Assembly (NCBI GenBank): GCA_003615045.1 | Contig: ML014179.1 | Location: forward strand, 28,066-92,065 | Length of the DNA stretch: 64,000 nucleotides | From: Caulochytrium protostelioides | Lineage: Eukaryota; Chytridiomycota; Caulochytriomycetes; Caulochytriales; Caulochytriaceae | Direction of reading: 5' to 3' | Shown: positions 42,194-52,181 of the stretch, piece after piece | Layout: the number at the start of each line of letters is the position of its first letter | How positions within the stretch are numbered: position 1 is the stretch's first letter | Translations under genes and position numbers: made by a program | Notes under the pieces: model-generated | Told to the model about the DNA's origin: nothing | The model's database searches: none | Seen by the model: only the letters and a program-made list of their open reading frames with translations

Positions 42194-43687
42194 CTAGTGG
42201 CAGTACTTGGCCTCGCTTTCATCCGCAAAGAGGGGCCGGACCGCACCGCCGCCGCCGTCGTCGTCGTCGCTGTCGCCGCCGCCGGCCCACGCCAGAAATG
42301 CCTCGCCCGGGCCTTCCTCCCATAGCACGGCCCCCACAAAGACGCCGGCGGCCGCGGCGCCCATGAGACCGACATTGAACGTCATGACGATCAGCATCAG
42401 CAGGTATGCGAGCACGACCTCGACGGCCCGCGCCGCGGCCTGGATGAGCCGGTGCCGGGTCGCGGTGCTCAGCGGCAGCCGTCGAGCAGCGCCGCGGGCG
42501 CCCCCGGGAGCAGCGACGATGCCTTCGGCGTCATGCGCGAGCATCCATGGGCCGTGAGCGCTGCCGACCGTCGCGTCGTCGTCGTCGTCGTCGGCCGCGG
42601 CCGCGGCGTCGGCGCTGGCGGTCGGCGCCACCGGCGCGGTCGGGGAGGCGAGGGGCGGGACGGACGGCGCGAGCAGAGCAGCGGCGGGTTTGGTAGCCGG
42701 CGAGGGCGGTCGGTCGGCGCCAGCTGCCGGCGCGGGCGTTCGTCGCCGCGGCTGCTGCAGGAGCCGTCGCCGGACGCGGGCGCGCCACGCGCGACGGACC
42801 TTGTCGATCGCGGCCAGCGCGAGCGCCATAAGGAAGGTGAGGAGCCAGATCCCGAAGTACTCGCGAGCGTTCTGCGGCACCCACGAGCGGAAGAGGATGG
42901 TGTCGTTGATCTCGGTATGGAGGTACATGCGCATGACGCCGTTGATGCGCGGCGGCCGCGCGGCGGAGGGGATCGCGCTGCTGGTGGCATGCTCGCGGAA
43001 GAGGCTGGCGGGCACGTCGGTGTCGGCGGACATGACGTTGTGGCAGAAGGCGCCGAGGGCCGGGACGTCCGGGTGTTCCACGCACGCGCGGGCCAGCACG
43101 TTGCACGAGGCCATGCCGTCCATACTCCGGCAGACGTGGGAGGCGGCCGAGAGCACGTCGCATGTCGCTAGCGTCGATGGGTCCTGGGGCTTTTCGCAGC
43201 GGTCGCAGCCGTCCATCGACATGGCACCGCAGGCGGTCATGAGGTTCGACTGCAGCGTGAGCGTCGCGGGCAGTCCATACTCGATATCACATTCGGGTAT
43301 GTCGTCGTCGTCTTTGCAGACGACGGTGCGCATCTGCTGACACTTCGCGCCGATGTCATCGACAGCGTCAACGAGCGCGCGGTCGACGGTGCAGGCTTGG
43401 TAGGCGAGCGCGACGGGCGAGCACGACAGCGATGACCGGACGGCCCCCGGCGTCTTGTCGGATATGCACGCATCGTACAGCGAGCAGGCCACAATGCCGC
43501 TCGTCACCACGGCTGGGTCGCAGAGCCCATGCATGATCTCGCTAGCAGTTGTCTCGCCGAGCTTGCTGCTAGCCGCGACCGCGTGAACGGCCACGTGGCG
43601 CTGGAAAAGGCAGGCCGCGACGACGGCGAGGGACAGCACCGACCAGCGGGCCAGGCCCCGACCTCGGCCGAGCGTTGGCGAGATCAT
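42194..43687 (-). CDS. Ctr-family copper transporter with Cys-rich ectodomain
   Basis: 497 residues from the ATG at 43687 (A at -3). A signal sequence (about 14-36) precedes an ectodomain with 16 Cys in about 170 residues, then the Ctr signature: M252-R-M254...ILFRSW before span 1 (about 276-297), the M431-LIV-M435 selectivity motif in span 2, and a GVFVG GxxxG in span 3. The protein ends in YCH, resembling the HCH copper hand-off motif of human CTR1. Ctr proteins are trimeric Cu(I) importers of the plasma membrane or vacuole. Differences from the short yeast and animal proteins are the Cys-rich head, in place of Met-rich repeats, and a loop of about 115 residues between spans 1 and 2 with an Asp run. 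A tandem 13-bp repeat lies 35 bp upstream of the start. The family call is strong; location is inferred. Confidence 0.87.
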   Translation of the reverse strand: MISPTLGRGRGLARWSVLSLAVVAACLFQRHVAVHAVAASSKLGETTASEIMHGLCDPAVVTSGIVACSLYDACISDKTPGAVRSSLSCSPVALAYQACTVDRALVDAVDDIGAKCQQMRTVVCKDDDDIPECDIEYGLPATLTLQSNLMTACGAMSMDGCDRCEKPQDPSTLATCDVLSAASHVCRSMDGMASCNVLARACVEHPDVPALGAFCHNVMSADTDVPASLFREHATSSAIPSAARPPRINGVMRMYLHTEINDTILFRSWVPQNAREYFGIWLLTFLMALALAAIDKVRRAWRARVRRRLLQQPRRRTPAPAAGADRPPSPATKPAAALLAPSVPPLASPTAPVAPTASADAAAAADDDDDDATVGSAHGPWMLAHDAEGIVAAPGGARGAARRLPLSTATRHRLIQAAARAVEVVLAYLLMLIVMTFNVGLMGAAAAGVFVGAVLWEEGPGEAFLAWAGGGDSDDDDGGGGAVRPLFADESEAKYCH

Positions 43688-44785
43688 CCTAGGGTCGAAG
43701 GTATGACCTCCAAAATGGGCAAACGGCGTTCTAGAACGGCGTTCTAGTGTGATGCGAGAACGGAAGGAGTCGGCACAGATAGAGAGGACCGCGACGGCCT
43801 TCCTCGTCACACGCCGGATCGGTGCGCTAGGTGGTTTGGTGGTCAGGCTGATGTCGTTACGGCAAGACCCGCTTCAGGGGGTAACGAAGGTCGACATTTC
43901 AAAGTCTCGACCGAAGCCCATAGATGGGCCAAGTCGATGGATCACCTGATACACGCGTATACTTTAAGGGAGACCCGTGTTGTCAACGACGCATCATGGC
44001 ATGGATTTGAGGTGCGACGCACAGAAGGGCTTTCGGGCTATGCCGAGAGTCCCTTCCGACATCGCAGACTGCTGCACATCCGTCCATCCGCATGCCGGTC
44101 CGCTCATCGGCTGGCGTGGTCTCCAAGGACGTTGGACGAAGACCTGTGCTGTGGCCTCGGTGCTGTTGACTTCCACGCCGGTCGCCGCGATGGCGGCGAC
44201 CGCGCGGCATGTTTTTGCCCGAGTAGATGCCGAGATTATCGAAGCGCTGATGCTATTGGTGCTCCCATGCTCTTGTGCTTCAATCACTGGCGGAGACTAG
44301 CAGCGATGTGGGATGATGCAGTCGATACCGTGAGGTCGCCGTCGGCTGGCCGGTCCAGCATCCAAGCGTCTAGACGGCCATCTCATCCGCTCCCGCCAAT
44401 TTGTTTCGCGAGACATCGACATCAGCAAAAAAGTGCATAACGCGGGTCCGCGCGCATCCTGGGCTGCAGGGCTACCGCAACGCCGCTCATCCGTCCATCT
44501 AATTTTGTCTGGGGCCTCGTCTCGTGGGGAGGCCAGCGTGCGAAAGGAGTAGCGAAACAGTTGTTTTTGGCAGATGAGTCGCTGGGCAAGGAAAACGGCG
44601 CCTACGACATCAGCAGATGGGCCACCGGGGTGCCGATGCGAGCTTGTTTAGCTCAAGGACGTGATGCTCCCCTGCCGCGTTCCGCCGTCCGCCTCATGCC
44701 TGATAGAGCGCCTCCGACAGGAGGAGGATTCCAGGCTGCGCATGGCTGCCGCTTTCCATCATTAGCTTCATTTGAATTTATTATG
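43688..44785. other. Intergenic region between the copper transporter and U2A' genes
   Basis: 1.1 kb. Contains the copper transporter's promoter or leader with its 13-bp tandem repeat at 43722-43747, then mixed sequence. The AT-richer end next to 44786 is the U2A' 3' side. No gene supported. Confidence 0.45.
43722..43747 (-). promoter_or_regulatory. Tandem 13-bp repeat upstream of the copper transporter gene
   Basis: Two exact, adjacent copies of CTAGAACGCCGTT (transcribed strand), ending 35 bp before the ATG. Each unit contains the inverted repeat GAACG-n-CGTTC, and the junction forms TTCTAGAA, a heat-shock-element core. Position and symmetry suggest a binding site for a dimeric regulator or a 5' UTR element; function is inferred. 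Confidence 0.5.
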
Positions 44786-45553
44786 TTACATGTGCATCGC
44801 TTCGGACAGCTCCTTTTCCAACCGCACCACGTCTTCAATGGAGGTCGCCGCCTGGATGGCTGCCTTGAGGGCTTGGATGCGTTCTTCGGACCCGCCGCGC
44901 CGTGCCGCGGTCGGCTGGGCCCCTGCTCCAGCACCGGCATCGGTATCAGCGACGCCGGCCTGAGCGCCCGCGTCGCCCGGTATGGACGCCTTACCCGTTG
45001 CCGAGCGGAGCACGGACGGCTTCTTGCCGGAAAGACGGTACGCAAGCGCGAGCCCCTCGTCGCCCGAGAAAAGGGTCGAGGCCGCGTTGCGCTCTGCATC
45101 GCGGACCTTCTCCCAGTCGAGGATGCGCACGCGCGGGCAGCGGTGGATCACGTAGGAGCGGTAGTGCGGATGGCGCGTGACGGCGTTCCCCGCCAGCAGC
45201 AGGACCTCGAGTTTGTCAAGCTGGCCCAGCACATCGAGATCGCCGAGGTGGGTCATGCGGTTGGCCGCGAGATTCAGGGTATGGAGGTTGGGCAGCTGCT
45301 CGGCGAGGTCGGGCGCGAGCGCGGCGATCTGGTTCCCCGACGCGAGCAGCGTCGCCAGCGACGTCATGCGCGGGAAGTTGGCGAGCGCCGTTAACCGGTT
45401 GTTGGTCAAATCGAGCGCATCATACTGGTCATTGAGCACCGCCAAGTTCTCGATCTGCGGGATGTTGTAGTCTCTCAAGACGAGCTCGCGTTCTTTCAGT
45501 GGATTAAAACGCGTCTCGGCCACTTGCAGCAGCTCATAGTTGAGTGCGACCAT
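44786..45553 (-). CDS. SNRPA1: U2 snRNP protein A' (Lea1)
   Basis: 255 residues, matching human U2A' from the first Met (MVALNYELLQVAETRFNPLKERELVLRDYNIPQIENL). A leucine-rich-repeat protein that pairs with U2B'' and clamps stem-loop IV of U2 snRNA in the spliceosome. About five LRRs (about 43-140) and the LRR cap (HYRSYVIHRCPRVRILDWEKV) are clear. A C-terminal helix (about 225-250, EERIQALKAAIQAATSIEDVVRLEKEL) follows an Ala/Gly-rich linker, as in other species. The ATG has A at -3. It is divergent from ASNSD1, with 562 bp between the starts. Confidence 0.96.
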   Translation of the reverse strand: MVALNYELLQVAETRFNPLKERELVLRDYNIPQIENLAVLNDQYDALDLTNNRLTALANFPRMTSLATLLASGNQIAALAPDLAEQLPNLHTLNLAANRMTHLGDLDVLGQLDKLEVLLLAGNAVTRHPHYRSYVIHRCPRVRILDWEKVRDAERNAASTLFSGDEGLALAYRLSGKKPSVLRSATGKASIPGDAGAQAGVADTDAGAGAGAQPTAARRGGSEERIQALKAAIQAATSIEDVVRLEKELSEAMHM

Positions 45554-46115
45554 TCTGGGCGCGATACTCGTCGAGGCGTCGCAACGTAACGATACTCTGC
45601 AAGGGGGTGCTCAGGCCGCGTGGGGGAAGGGAAAGCTCCAGGGGTCCTCCGGTAGCGGAGAGCGTACGCTCGGGATCTGAGAGCGGAGAGTCTCTGGCGC
45701 CGGATCGACATGAGAAGGATACCTCGGGTCAAGCTCCGATCGTCCTGTCAATGGCGCTGCTGGGTGGTCCGCCAGCGTAGGTGTTCCGTCCTGGCGGGGT
45801 TCTTTCCTGCGCCAAGTTGGAGCCATAAAAACGACCCAGGCGGGTCCCAACGGCGGTGCGCCACCCTTCCTTGCGTCACCAACCCATGCTTGCGCCACAG
45901 ACCCCGCCCGGCGTCGGAGCTACGCGGGCCTAACGTGCCGAACACAATGCCATGTGAGATCGCTCGCGAGATGCGACAAAGTCCGACAACACTCCTCTGC
46001 TGGGTGACCAAGAAGGAAGGACTTCCATCGTACCAGGGAGACTCGCGGACCAGGTGGTCATCAGGATTCGGTTCGACGATACTCAATGTCTCCACCGCAT
46101 TGGCTACGTACCGCC
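45554..46115. other. Divergent promoter region U2A' / ASNSD1
   Basis: 562 bp between two divergent starts, so it must carry both promoters. I recognise no TATA element or defined operator. Confidence 0.45.
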
Positions 46116-48467
46116 ATGTGTGGGATTCTGCTGACGACCACCGCGACCGCCACGGCGACGGGCGCCTCGGCTGCCTCGGCCACCACGGCAGCGGCAGTGG
46201 CCACCGGCAGTTGCGGGCCGCTGCTCCGCGCCGTGGCGCGCCGCGGGCCCGACGCCTTCCACCTTATCCCACTGCCGTCCGCGCCGCGCGTTCTCTTTGG
46301 CGCGAGTGTGCTTGCGCTCCGTGGACCGCCGCGATCGCCGTCCTCGCCGCCGTCGCCGCCGCCGTCGCCCTTACCGTCGCTGCCGCCGTCGTGGACCGAT
46401 TCGATCAAGGTCCCCACGTCGACGCCGTGGACGGGCGCTTCGCGACCGCAGGTCCACGTGACCGCGCAGCCGGTGGCATCACCCTGCGGGCAGTGGTGGC
46501 TTGCCTTCAACGGCGAGCTCTTCGGCGACCGGCATCTCCGACCGTTGGCGGACGGTGATACCGCATCGCGCGACGTCGTGGTTCCGCACGGCGGCAATGA
46601 CACGGCAGCACTGATTGACGCGCTCTCCGCTCTGTCTTTTTCTTTTGCCGCAGTAACATCAACAGGGACATCAGCACCAGCAGCATCGGCTTCAGTAGGA
46701 GTGACTTCCTCTGCGGCAAATACTCATGAGGATCGCAACCTCGGCAGTTGCCCCGTCAGTTGCCTGATTGCGCGACTGGAAGGGCCCTTTGCGCTGGTGA
46801 TCTACCACGTAGGCACGCGCCGCTTTTGGGCAGCGCGGGATCGCCTTGGCCGTCGGAGTTTGGTCTTTCGGCCGTCATCAGCACCAGCGCCCGGGTATAC
46901 GGACTCCTTACCACCAAGCGCTAACAAGCCGCCCGCCGCCCGCGAGACGGTGGCGACGACGGTGACGGCGATGCAGGCGGCGCTGGCCGGGTCGTGGACC
47001 ACCCTGGCGAGTGTCAGCGACCCCACCGATCCGGGGCCCTGGTACAATCTCCCGAGCAACGGCGTGTGGTCCTGGCAGCTGGACGACCACGATCCCGCGA
47101 CCCTCGCCCGTCGGCCGGTGTATACCCCCTTCGCTGATCTCGGTCAACGCAACAACCCATGGCCGTCGCCGCTGCTGTCGGTGCTGGGCGAGGACCCCGT
47201 GAGCGAGCAGGGATGGACGATGGGAACGCCGGCCGACGCCGCGTTTATCCGAGCGCTGCATCGGCAACTGGGTGCCAGCGTGCAGCGCCGGCTCCAGACG
47301 CTGCCGCCGCGGAGCCCTTCGCCCGGCGACGCCCGCGTCGCGGTTCTCTTCAGCGGCGGTCTCGACTGCTCCCTCATCGCGGCCCTTGTCGATGACCTAC
47401 TTCCACCCGACGAACCCATCGACCTGATCTCCGTCGCTTTCGAGAACCCGCGCGTCCAAGCCGCTCACCCCACGCAGGATCCCTATGAAGCGGCGCCGGA
47501 CCGCATGACGGCGCGGCTCAGTCACGACGTGCTGGCACGGCGGCACCGGCGGCGGCACCGACAGGATTCCGGCATGGCGTCGGCCACGCCGCGGTTCCGT
47601 CTGCTCGTACGCAACATACCATTTGCTGAGTCAGTGAGGATCCGCCGCACCTGTGGCCGTCTGATGCGTCCTGACACGACCGTCATGGACTATGGCATCG
47701 GCATGGCGCTGCGTGCCGCGGCCGAAGTCGCGGGCCGCGACGCGGCAGGGCTTGCCAGCGCGCCCGACGCCGCCGACGCCACTCAGGAGGACGATCACGG
47801 GGTCGATGAGGCAACAGCTGACGCGCGCACACGATATCAGACGCAGCCGCGTTCCGCAGCTCGCATCGTGCTGAGCGGTCTCGGCGCTGACGAGCTCTTT
47901 GGCGGGTACAGTCGGCACCACCGTCCCCCGACCCGCGCCGCTGCCGGCGCCTCGATCGACGCGGCGGACGGTGTCGCCGCCACGAAAGCGCTGGAGGCGA
48001 TTCTGCGCATGGATATCCATACCATCGCCGACCGCAACGGCGGCCGCGACGACCGTCTCGTGAGCGACTGCGGCGTCGAGGTCCGATACCCCTTTTTGGA
48101 CGACGCCTTCGTCGCGTGGGCGCTCGCGCAGCCGGTCCGCGCCCGTGTCGGGCCCCACGTGCCTCCCGTCAGTGCTGCCGGCGCCGCGGTGGCATCCCTC
48201 GAGGCCGACCCCGCGCTGGCCGCGGCGCTCGCAGAGCCCACCAAACAAGGCCTGCGACGCTACGCGCTGGCGGCCGACGGCGCGGACCTCGGCGACCCCT
48301 GCCGCGCCGTCAACGCCGACGGCACCGTCGCCGATGCCATGGACTCCGACCGCGGCGGTATCACGATCGCCGCGTTTCCCAAACGCGCGATCCAGTTCGG
48401 CGCCCGCACAGCGCGCATGACGGCGGCGCGCAACCGCGAAAACGGCACCGACCGTGCCGACGCCTAG
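46116..48467 (+). CDS. ASNSD1: Asparagine synthetase domain-containing protein 1 (ASNSD1)
   Basis: 783 residues. The ATG at 46116 is chosen because it yields Met-Cys-Gly-Ile, putting the class II amidotransferase nucleophile at Cys2; an upstream TTG would bury it. Domains: N-terminal glutaminase-like (about 1-250: RRGPD, ALRG, WLAFNGELF, NDT, GPFALVIYH, RDRLGRRSL) and C-terminal asparagine-synthetase-like (PP-loop LFSGGLDCS with Ser413-Cys418; DEPIDLISVAFENP; GLGADELFGGYSRH; GRDDRLVSDCGVEVRYPFLDD; PKRAIQFGAR). These blocks match ASNSD1 rather than true asparagine synthetase. The human protein's biochemical role is not settled. The PP-loop reads SGGLDC where SGGxDS is usual. Ala/Ser/Thr and Pro runs inflate the amidotransferase part. 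The gene converges on the AreA-domain gene with only 76 bp between stops. Confidence 0.93.
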   Translation: MCGILLTTTATATATGASAASATTAAAVATGSCGPLLRAVARRGPDAFHLIPLPSAPRVLFGASVLALRGPPRSPSSPPSPPPSPLPSLPPSWTDSIKVPTSTPWTGASRPQVHVTAQPVASPCGQWWLAFNGELFGDRHLRPLADGDTASRDVVVPHGGNDTAALIDALSALSFSFAAVTSTGTSAPAASASVGVTSSAANTHEDRNLGSCPVSCLIARLEGPFALVIYHVGTRRFWAARDRLGRRSLVFRPSSAPAPGYTDSLPPSANKPPAARETVATTVTAMQAALAGSWTTLASVSDPTDPGPWYNLPSNGVWSWQLDDHDPATLARRPVYTPFADLGQRNNPWPSPLLSVLGEDPVSEQGWTMGTPADAAFIRALHRQLGASVQRRLQTLPPRSPSPGDARVAVLFSGGLDCSLIAALVDDLLPPDEPIDLISVAFENPRVQAAHPTQDPYEAAPDRMTARLSHDVLARRHRRRHRQDSGMASATPRFRLLVRNIPFAESVRIRRTCGRLMRPDTTVMDYGIGMALRAAAEVAGRDAAGLASAPDAADATQEDDHGVDEATADARTRYQTQPRSAARIVLSGLGADELFGGYSRHHRPPTRAAAGASIDAADGVAATKALEAILRMDIHTIADRNGGRDDRLVSDCGVEVRYPFLDDAFVAWALAQPVRARVGPHVPPVSAAGAAVASLEADPALAAALAEPTKQGLRRYALAADGADLGDPCRAVNADGTVADAMDSDRGGITIAAFPKRAIQFGARTARMTAARNRENGTDRADA

Positions 48468-48543
48468 CCCGGACCCGGACCGGGACACAACAGCCATGTA
48501 CCATGTCAATCGAACAAAAAAAATACACAATAGGCGCGATGGG

Positions 48544-51500
48544 TTACCACAGCTCGTCGAGTCGGTCGGATTCGATGGCGCGATCGACCAGACGGGCCTC
48601 GGCCAGCGCGTCCGCAAGGTCTTCGGCGACCGTCGGCTCCCAGCGCGGGTCGGACGGCGTCAGGCCGACGGCCCCGGCGTCATCGTGGTCGTCGTGATCG
48701 TCGGAGCTGTCGCTACCGCCGGCCATCACGATCACGGGGCGCTTAGGAGGCATCAGCGTCGTGGTCGTCATTGCGGCCGCGCCCGCCGTCGCGTACGACG
48801 AGGCCGCGGGCGCCACGGCCGACGGTGAGGGCGCCGCCGCCGCTTGAGAAGCAGCGGCCGTGGCGGCCTCGTCGTGGGGATCGGGACGGCGCCAGGCGCG
48901 CATCCAGCCACGCACGTCAAGGCGCTCACGGATGCCGGCCGACAGGGCGAAGGCCAGCGTCGCGGGCCAACGCGCCATCGACGCGGCTGCGGGGTCCGCT
49001 GTGGTGGTCGCCGGACGCCGCGGCGGCGGCGAGGGCGACCGCGGCGCGGGCTGGAATTTGCCGGCGTTCGTGCTCGCGCGGCGCGAGCCCGACCGGCCGT
49101 CGAGCCGCTGCACGCGCAGCGGATGGATGGACCCAAAGCCCAGGCCCATGCCCATCCCGAGGTGCAGCGGCGTCCACGGCACGACCGCCGACGACGAGTT
49201 GGTCGTGCCCGACGACCCGGAAGCCGAGGAGCGCGTGTGGCTCGAGGCGGCGGCGTGGAACGACGGCGCCGGTGCGGTTGGACGAGCGGCCGCCTTGACG
49301 GGCGGATGCGGGACGTGGCGCGGCGCGTCGGCGAAGGCCGCGGGTGCCACGGCCGGCGGGGCGTCCATGAGACGCACGCGGTCCCGGCTCGCGCGGCGCG
49401 CCGACGCCGCGACCGCGGCTGCTTCGTCGTCGCCACGGCACCAGTCCGGCATGGCCCCGTCGTCCGCGTGGTCTGCGTCGTAGGGCTCGTCGTCCTCCTC
49501 CGCAGGCAGCGCAAAGCCACCCGTGTGCGGGGCTGTCGGCGGAACGCCGCGCGGCATGCGCATCGGCAGCACCTTGAGCACGGGCCGCGGGGCGGCGCCG
49601 GCGCCCATCGGCAGACCGGACGGCGGCCCCATGCGTGGGAGGCCGGCGGCGTTCACAGGGCCGCCGGCAGCGGCCGGCAACGAGGTCGTGGACGCCGAGG
49701 CGGCGGCTTGGACGGCCGCGGCGGCCAGGGTATGCAGCTGCGCCGCCGAGGCCGCCGCGATCGCGGAGTACCGCAGGGCTTCGCCGAGCGCCGAGCGGAC
49801 GCGCGGCAGGTGGGTGCCCGGCGCCGAGCGAGCCAGGGCGGTCTCATCGCCGCTGACGTCGGTCGGCTCGGGCGTCTGCTCGGGCAAGTCGCAGAGCGGC
49901 CGACCGGGCGCCCACGTCCGGACGCGGGTCATGCGGTGGGCCGCGTTGCTTGCTTTGGTGGGGCTCAGCGGCGGCCGGCCCGAGGCGGCGGCGGTCAGAC
50001 CGGCGGCGGTGACGGACGCGCTGAGGCCGTGGACGGCGTGCGCAGGACGCACGAGCTCCACGACGGTCGCGATGGCGGCGTCCGAGTCGGTCACCGGATG
50101 GTACATTTGGCCCTGCGACCGCACACGGCGGTTCCGCATCTCGCGGAGATGGCGCTGCTGCTGCTCCAGGTGCTGCAGCGACGGCGCCAACGGGTGCAGC
50201 GACGCCGCCGCATCGGCAGCGGCCGCAGTCGATCGCAACGCCGCGGCACTCTGGGTGCGGTTCACGACGCCGGCGACCGGCGTGCGGCGTGCGTGCAGAC
50301 GGGCGAGACGCGCGGCATACTGTTGCTCGGCGCGGATGCGCGCGCACGCCGAACGGCAGCTCGAGGCGCATGACAGCGACGACGCGGCGTCCGCCACGTC
50401 GTTGTCATCATCCAGCGTCGCCGCCTGCGCATCATCGTCCGCATCATCCATGGCATCCGTCGACGTCGATCCCGACGCCGAGTCCGAGCTCGTGGCCAGC
50501 ACATCGTCGTCCACGTCGTCCGCGCGTCGCCGCGCGGCGGCCACGCGGGCGAGCGCCGCGCTCGTAACGCCGCGGACGGCGCCGTGGCGGAGAGGCCCGT
50601 CGCCACGCGACGAGCTGGACGAGCTCATCTCCGACGCCGAGGACGCGTCCGATTCCGCACTGGAGCTCGGGGCGCGCACGACCGCATGCTGACGCCGGCG
50701 GAGGCGGCCGCGGCCGGGCGGGCTGATCGAGTGGGCGCCGAGGCCGGCCCAGCCGCGCACTCGCGGACGCGGTGGCGCGGCCGGCGGCGACGTGACCACG
50801 CCAGTCGCGGCGCCGAGAGCCGCCGGCGTCGCCGCCAGGGGAGCCTCGCCCAGCGTGGCGCCGCTGCCGGCGTCGCTCAGGCCCGCGGCGGCGTCCAGGT
50901 CGCGGCCGGCGGCGAGGCGCGCCAGCGTGTCCGCGAACGGCGCCACCGCCACCGCCGTCGTGGAGCCCACCGACGCGGAGCCCGTGGGCAGCGCGGCCGC
51001 GGTACCCGTGCTGCTGCAGGAGGTGGCGCCGCCGCCGCCGAGCGTGAACGAGGCGACGGGCCCCACGGCGGCCGGGATGGGCGCAACGCCGGTGGCGGCC
51101 ACGACGGGCCGGGGCGCGTGGGCGTCGGTGGCGAGCGTCGGAAGCCGTGCGACCTGCGCCATGGCCGCGGCGGCGGCGGCAGCGGCGACCGCGGCGATCT
51201 GCGCCTGGGGCATGGGCAGGAAGGGCGCGCGCGCCGCCGCGGCGAGCGCAGGCTGCGAGGGTCGGGCCGGCGCGAGCATCGCAGCAGCAGCCGGGGGCTG
51301 CGGCGAAACGGCCGCGGGAGGCGCCGGGGCTGCGTGGCGTGCCGGAAGCGTCGGGAGCGCGTGCAACACCGGCAGGGCGGGTAGCACCATCGGCGGGTAC
51401 GCGACGGGCGCCATTCCCGCCAACGGCGCGTCGCCGAGCAACGGGGGCGCCGCCAGCCCGGGCACCGCCGCGAGGGCCGGGACCAAAGCCGGAGCGGGAG

Positions 51501-52150
51501 CCGCCGCCGGCATGCGCGATGGGCGGACGGGCGCTGCCGCGGCGGGCCGCGGCGCCTCGTCCTCGTCGCTCGAGTCGGAGGATGGCGCCGCGGAGGCCGC
51601 GTCCGAGTCGCTCCACCCGGAGGAGAAGTAGCTGGTGTCCGTCTCATCGTCGCTCGCGGGTTCGCTGGCCTCGTCGTCGTCGTCGTCGTCGTCGCGGTCG
51701 TCCGTGACCGGATGGCGGCGGAAGGGAGCGACGTGCGGGTGTGCCGGTGGTGGTGGTGGGGGTGGGGGCGGCGGCGGAGCGCGCTGGACGGGCGGCGACG
51801 CAGAGGCGGCGCCACGGGCATACGGGCCGGCCATGACGGCGGGTCCCGGCGGCTGGGAGGCCCGACGATGCAGAGCCGTCGGCAGCGGCAGCGGCGGCGG
51901 CGCGTAGCCCGCGGCGCCCGGCACCATCGGCCGATGGGTCTGCGGCAGCATTGGCGGGTACGGCCGAGGCGCCACCGAGGAGGCGATGGGCGCGGCCTGG
52001 CCAGGCTGAGGACGCCACAGCGGGCCGATGCTGGGCACGGCGCCGGCGGCCGTGAGGAGCGGCGGGGGCCACGCGGCCGAGTGCCGCGATCGCGGCGTGT
52101 GAGCAGCGGGACCGGCCGGCGGCGCCACCATGGCGGTGGCAGCCGCAGCC

Positions 52151-52181
<31 letters not shown>

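Noticed and set aside
42469-43163. Frames overlapping the copper transporter on both strands
   Set aside because: Out-of-frame shadows of the Ctr gene with Arg/Pro-rich translations.
43725-43747. Canonical three-unit heat shock element upstream of the copper transporter
   Set aside because: One TTCnnGAA pair is present, but the next TTC is not at the 5-bp spacing an HSE needs. The tandem repeat itself is kept as a finding.
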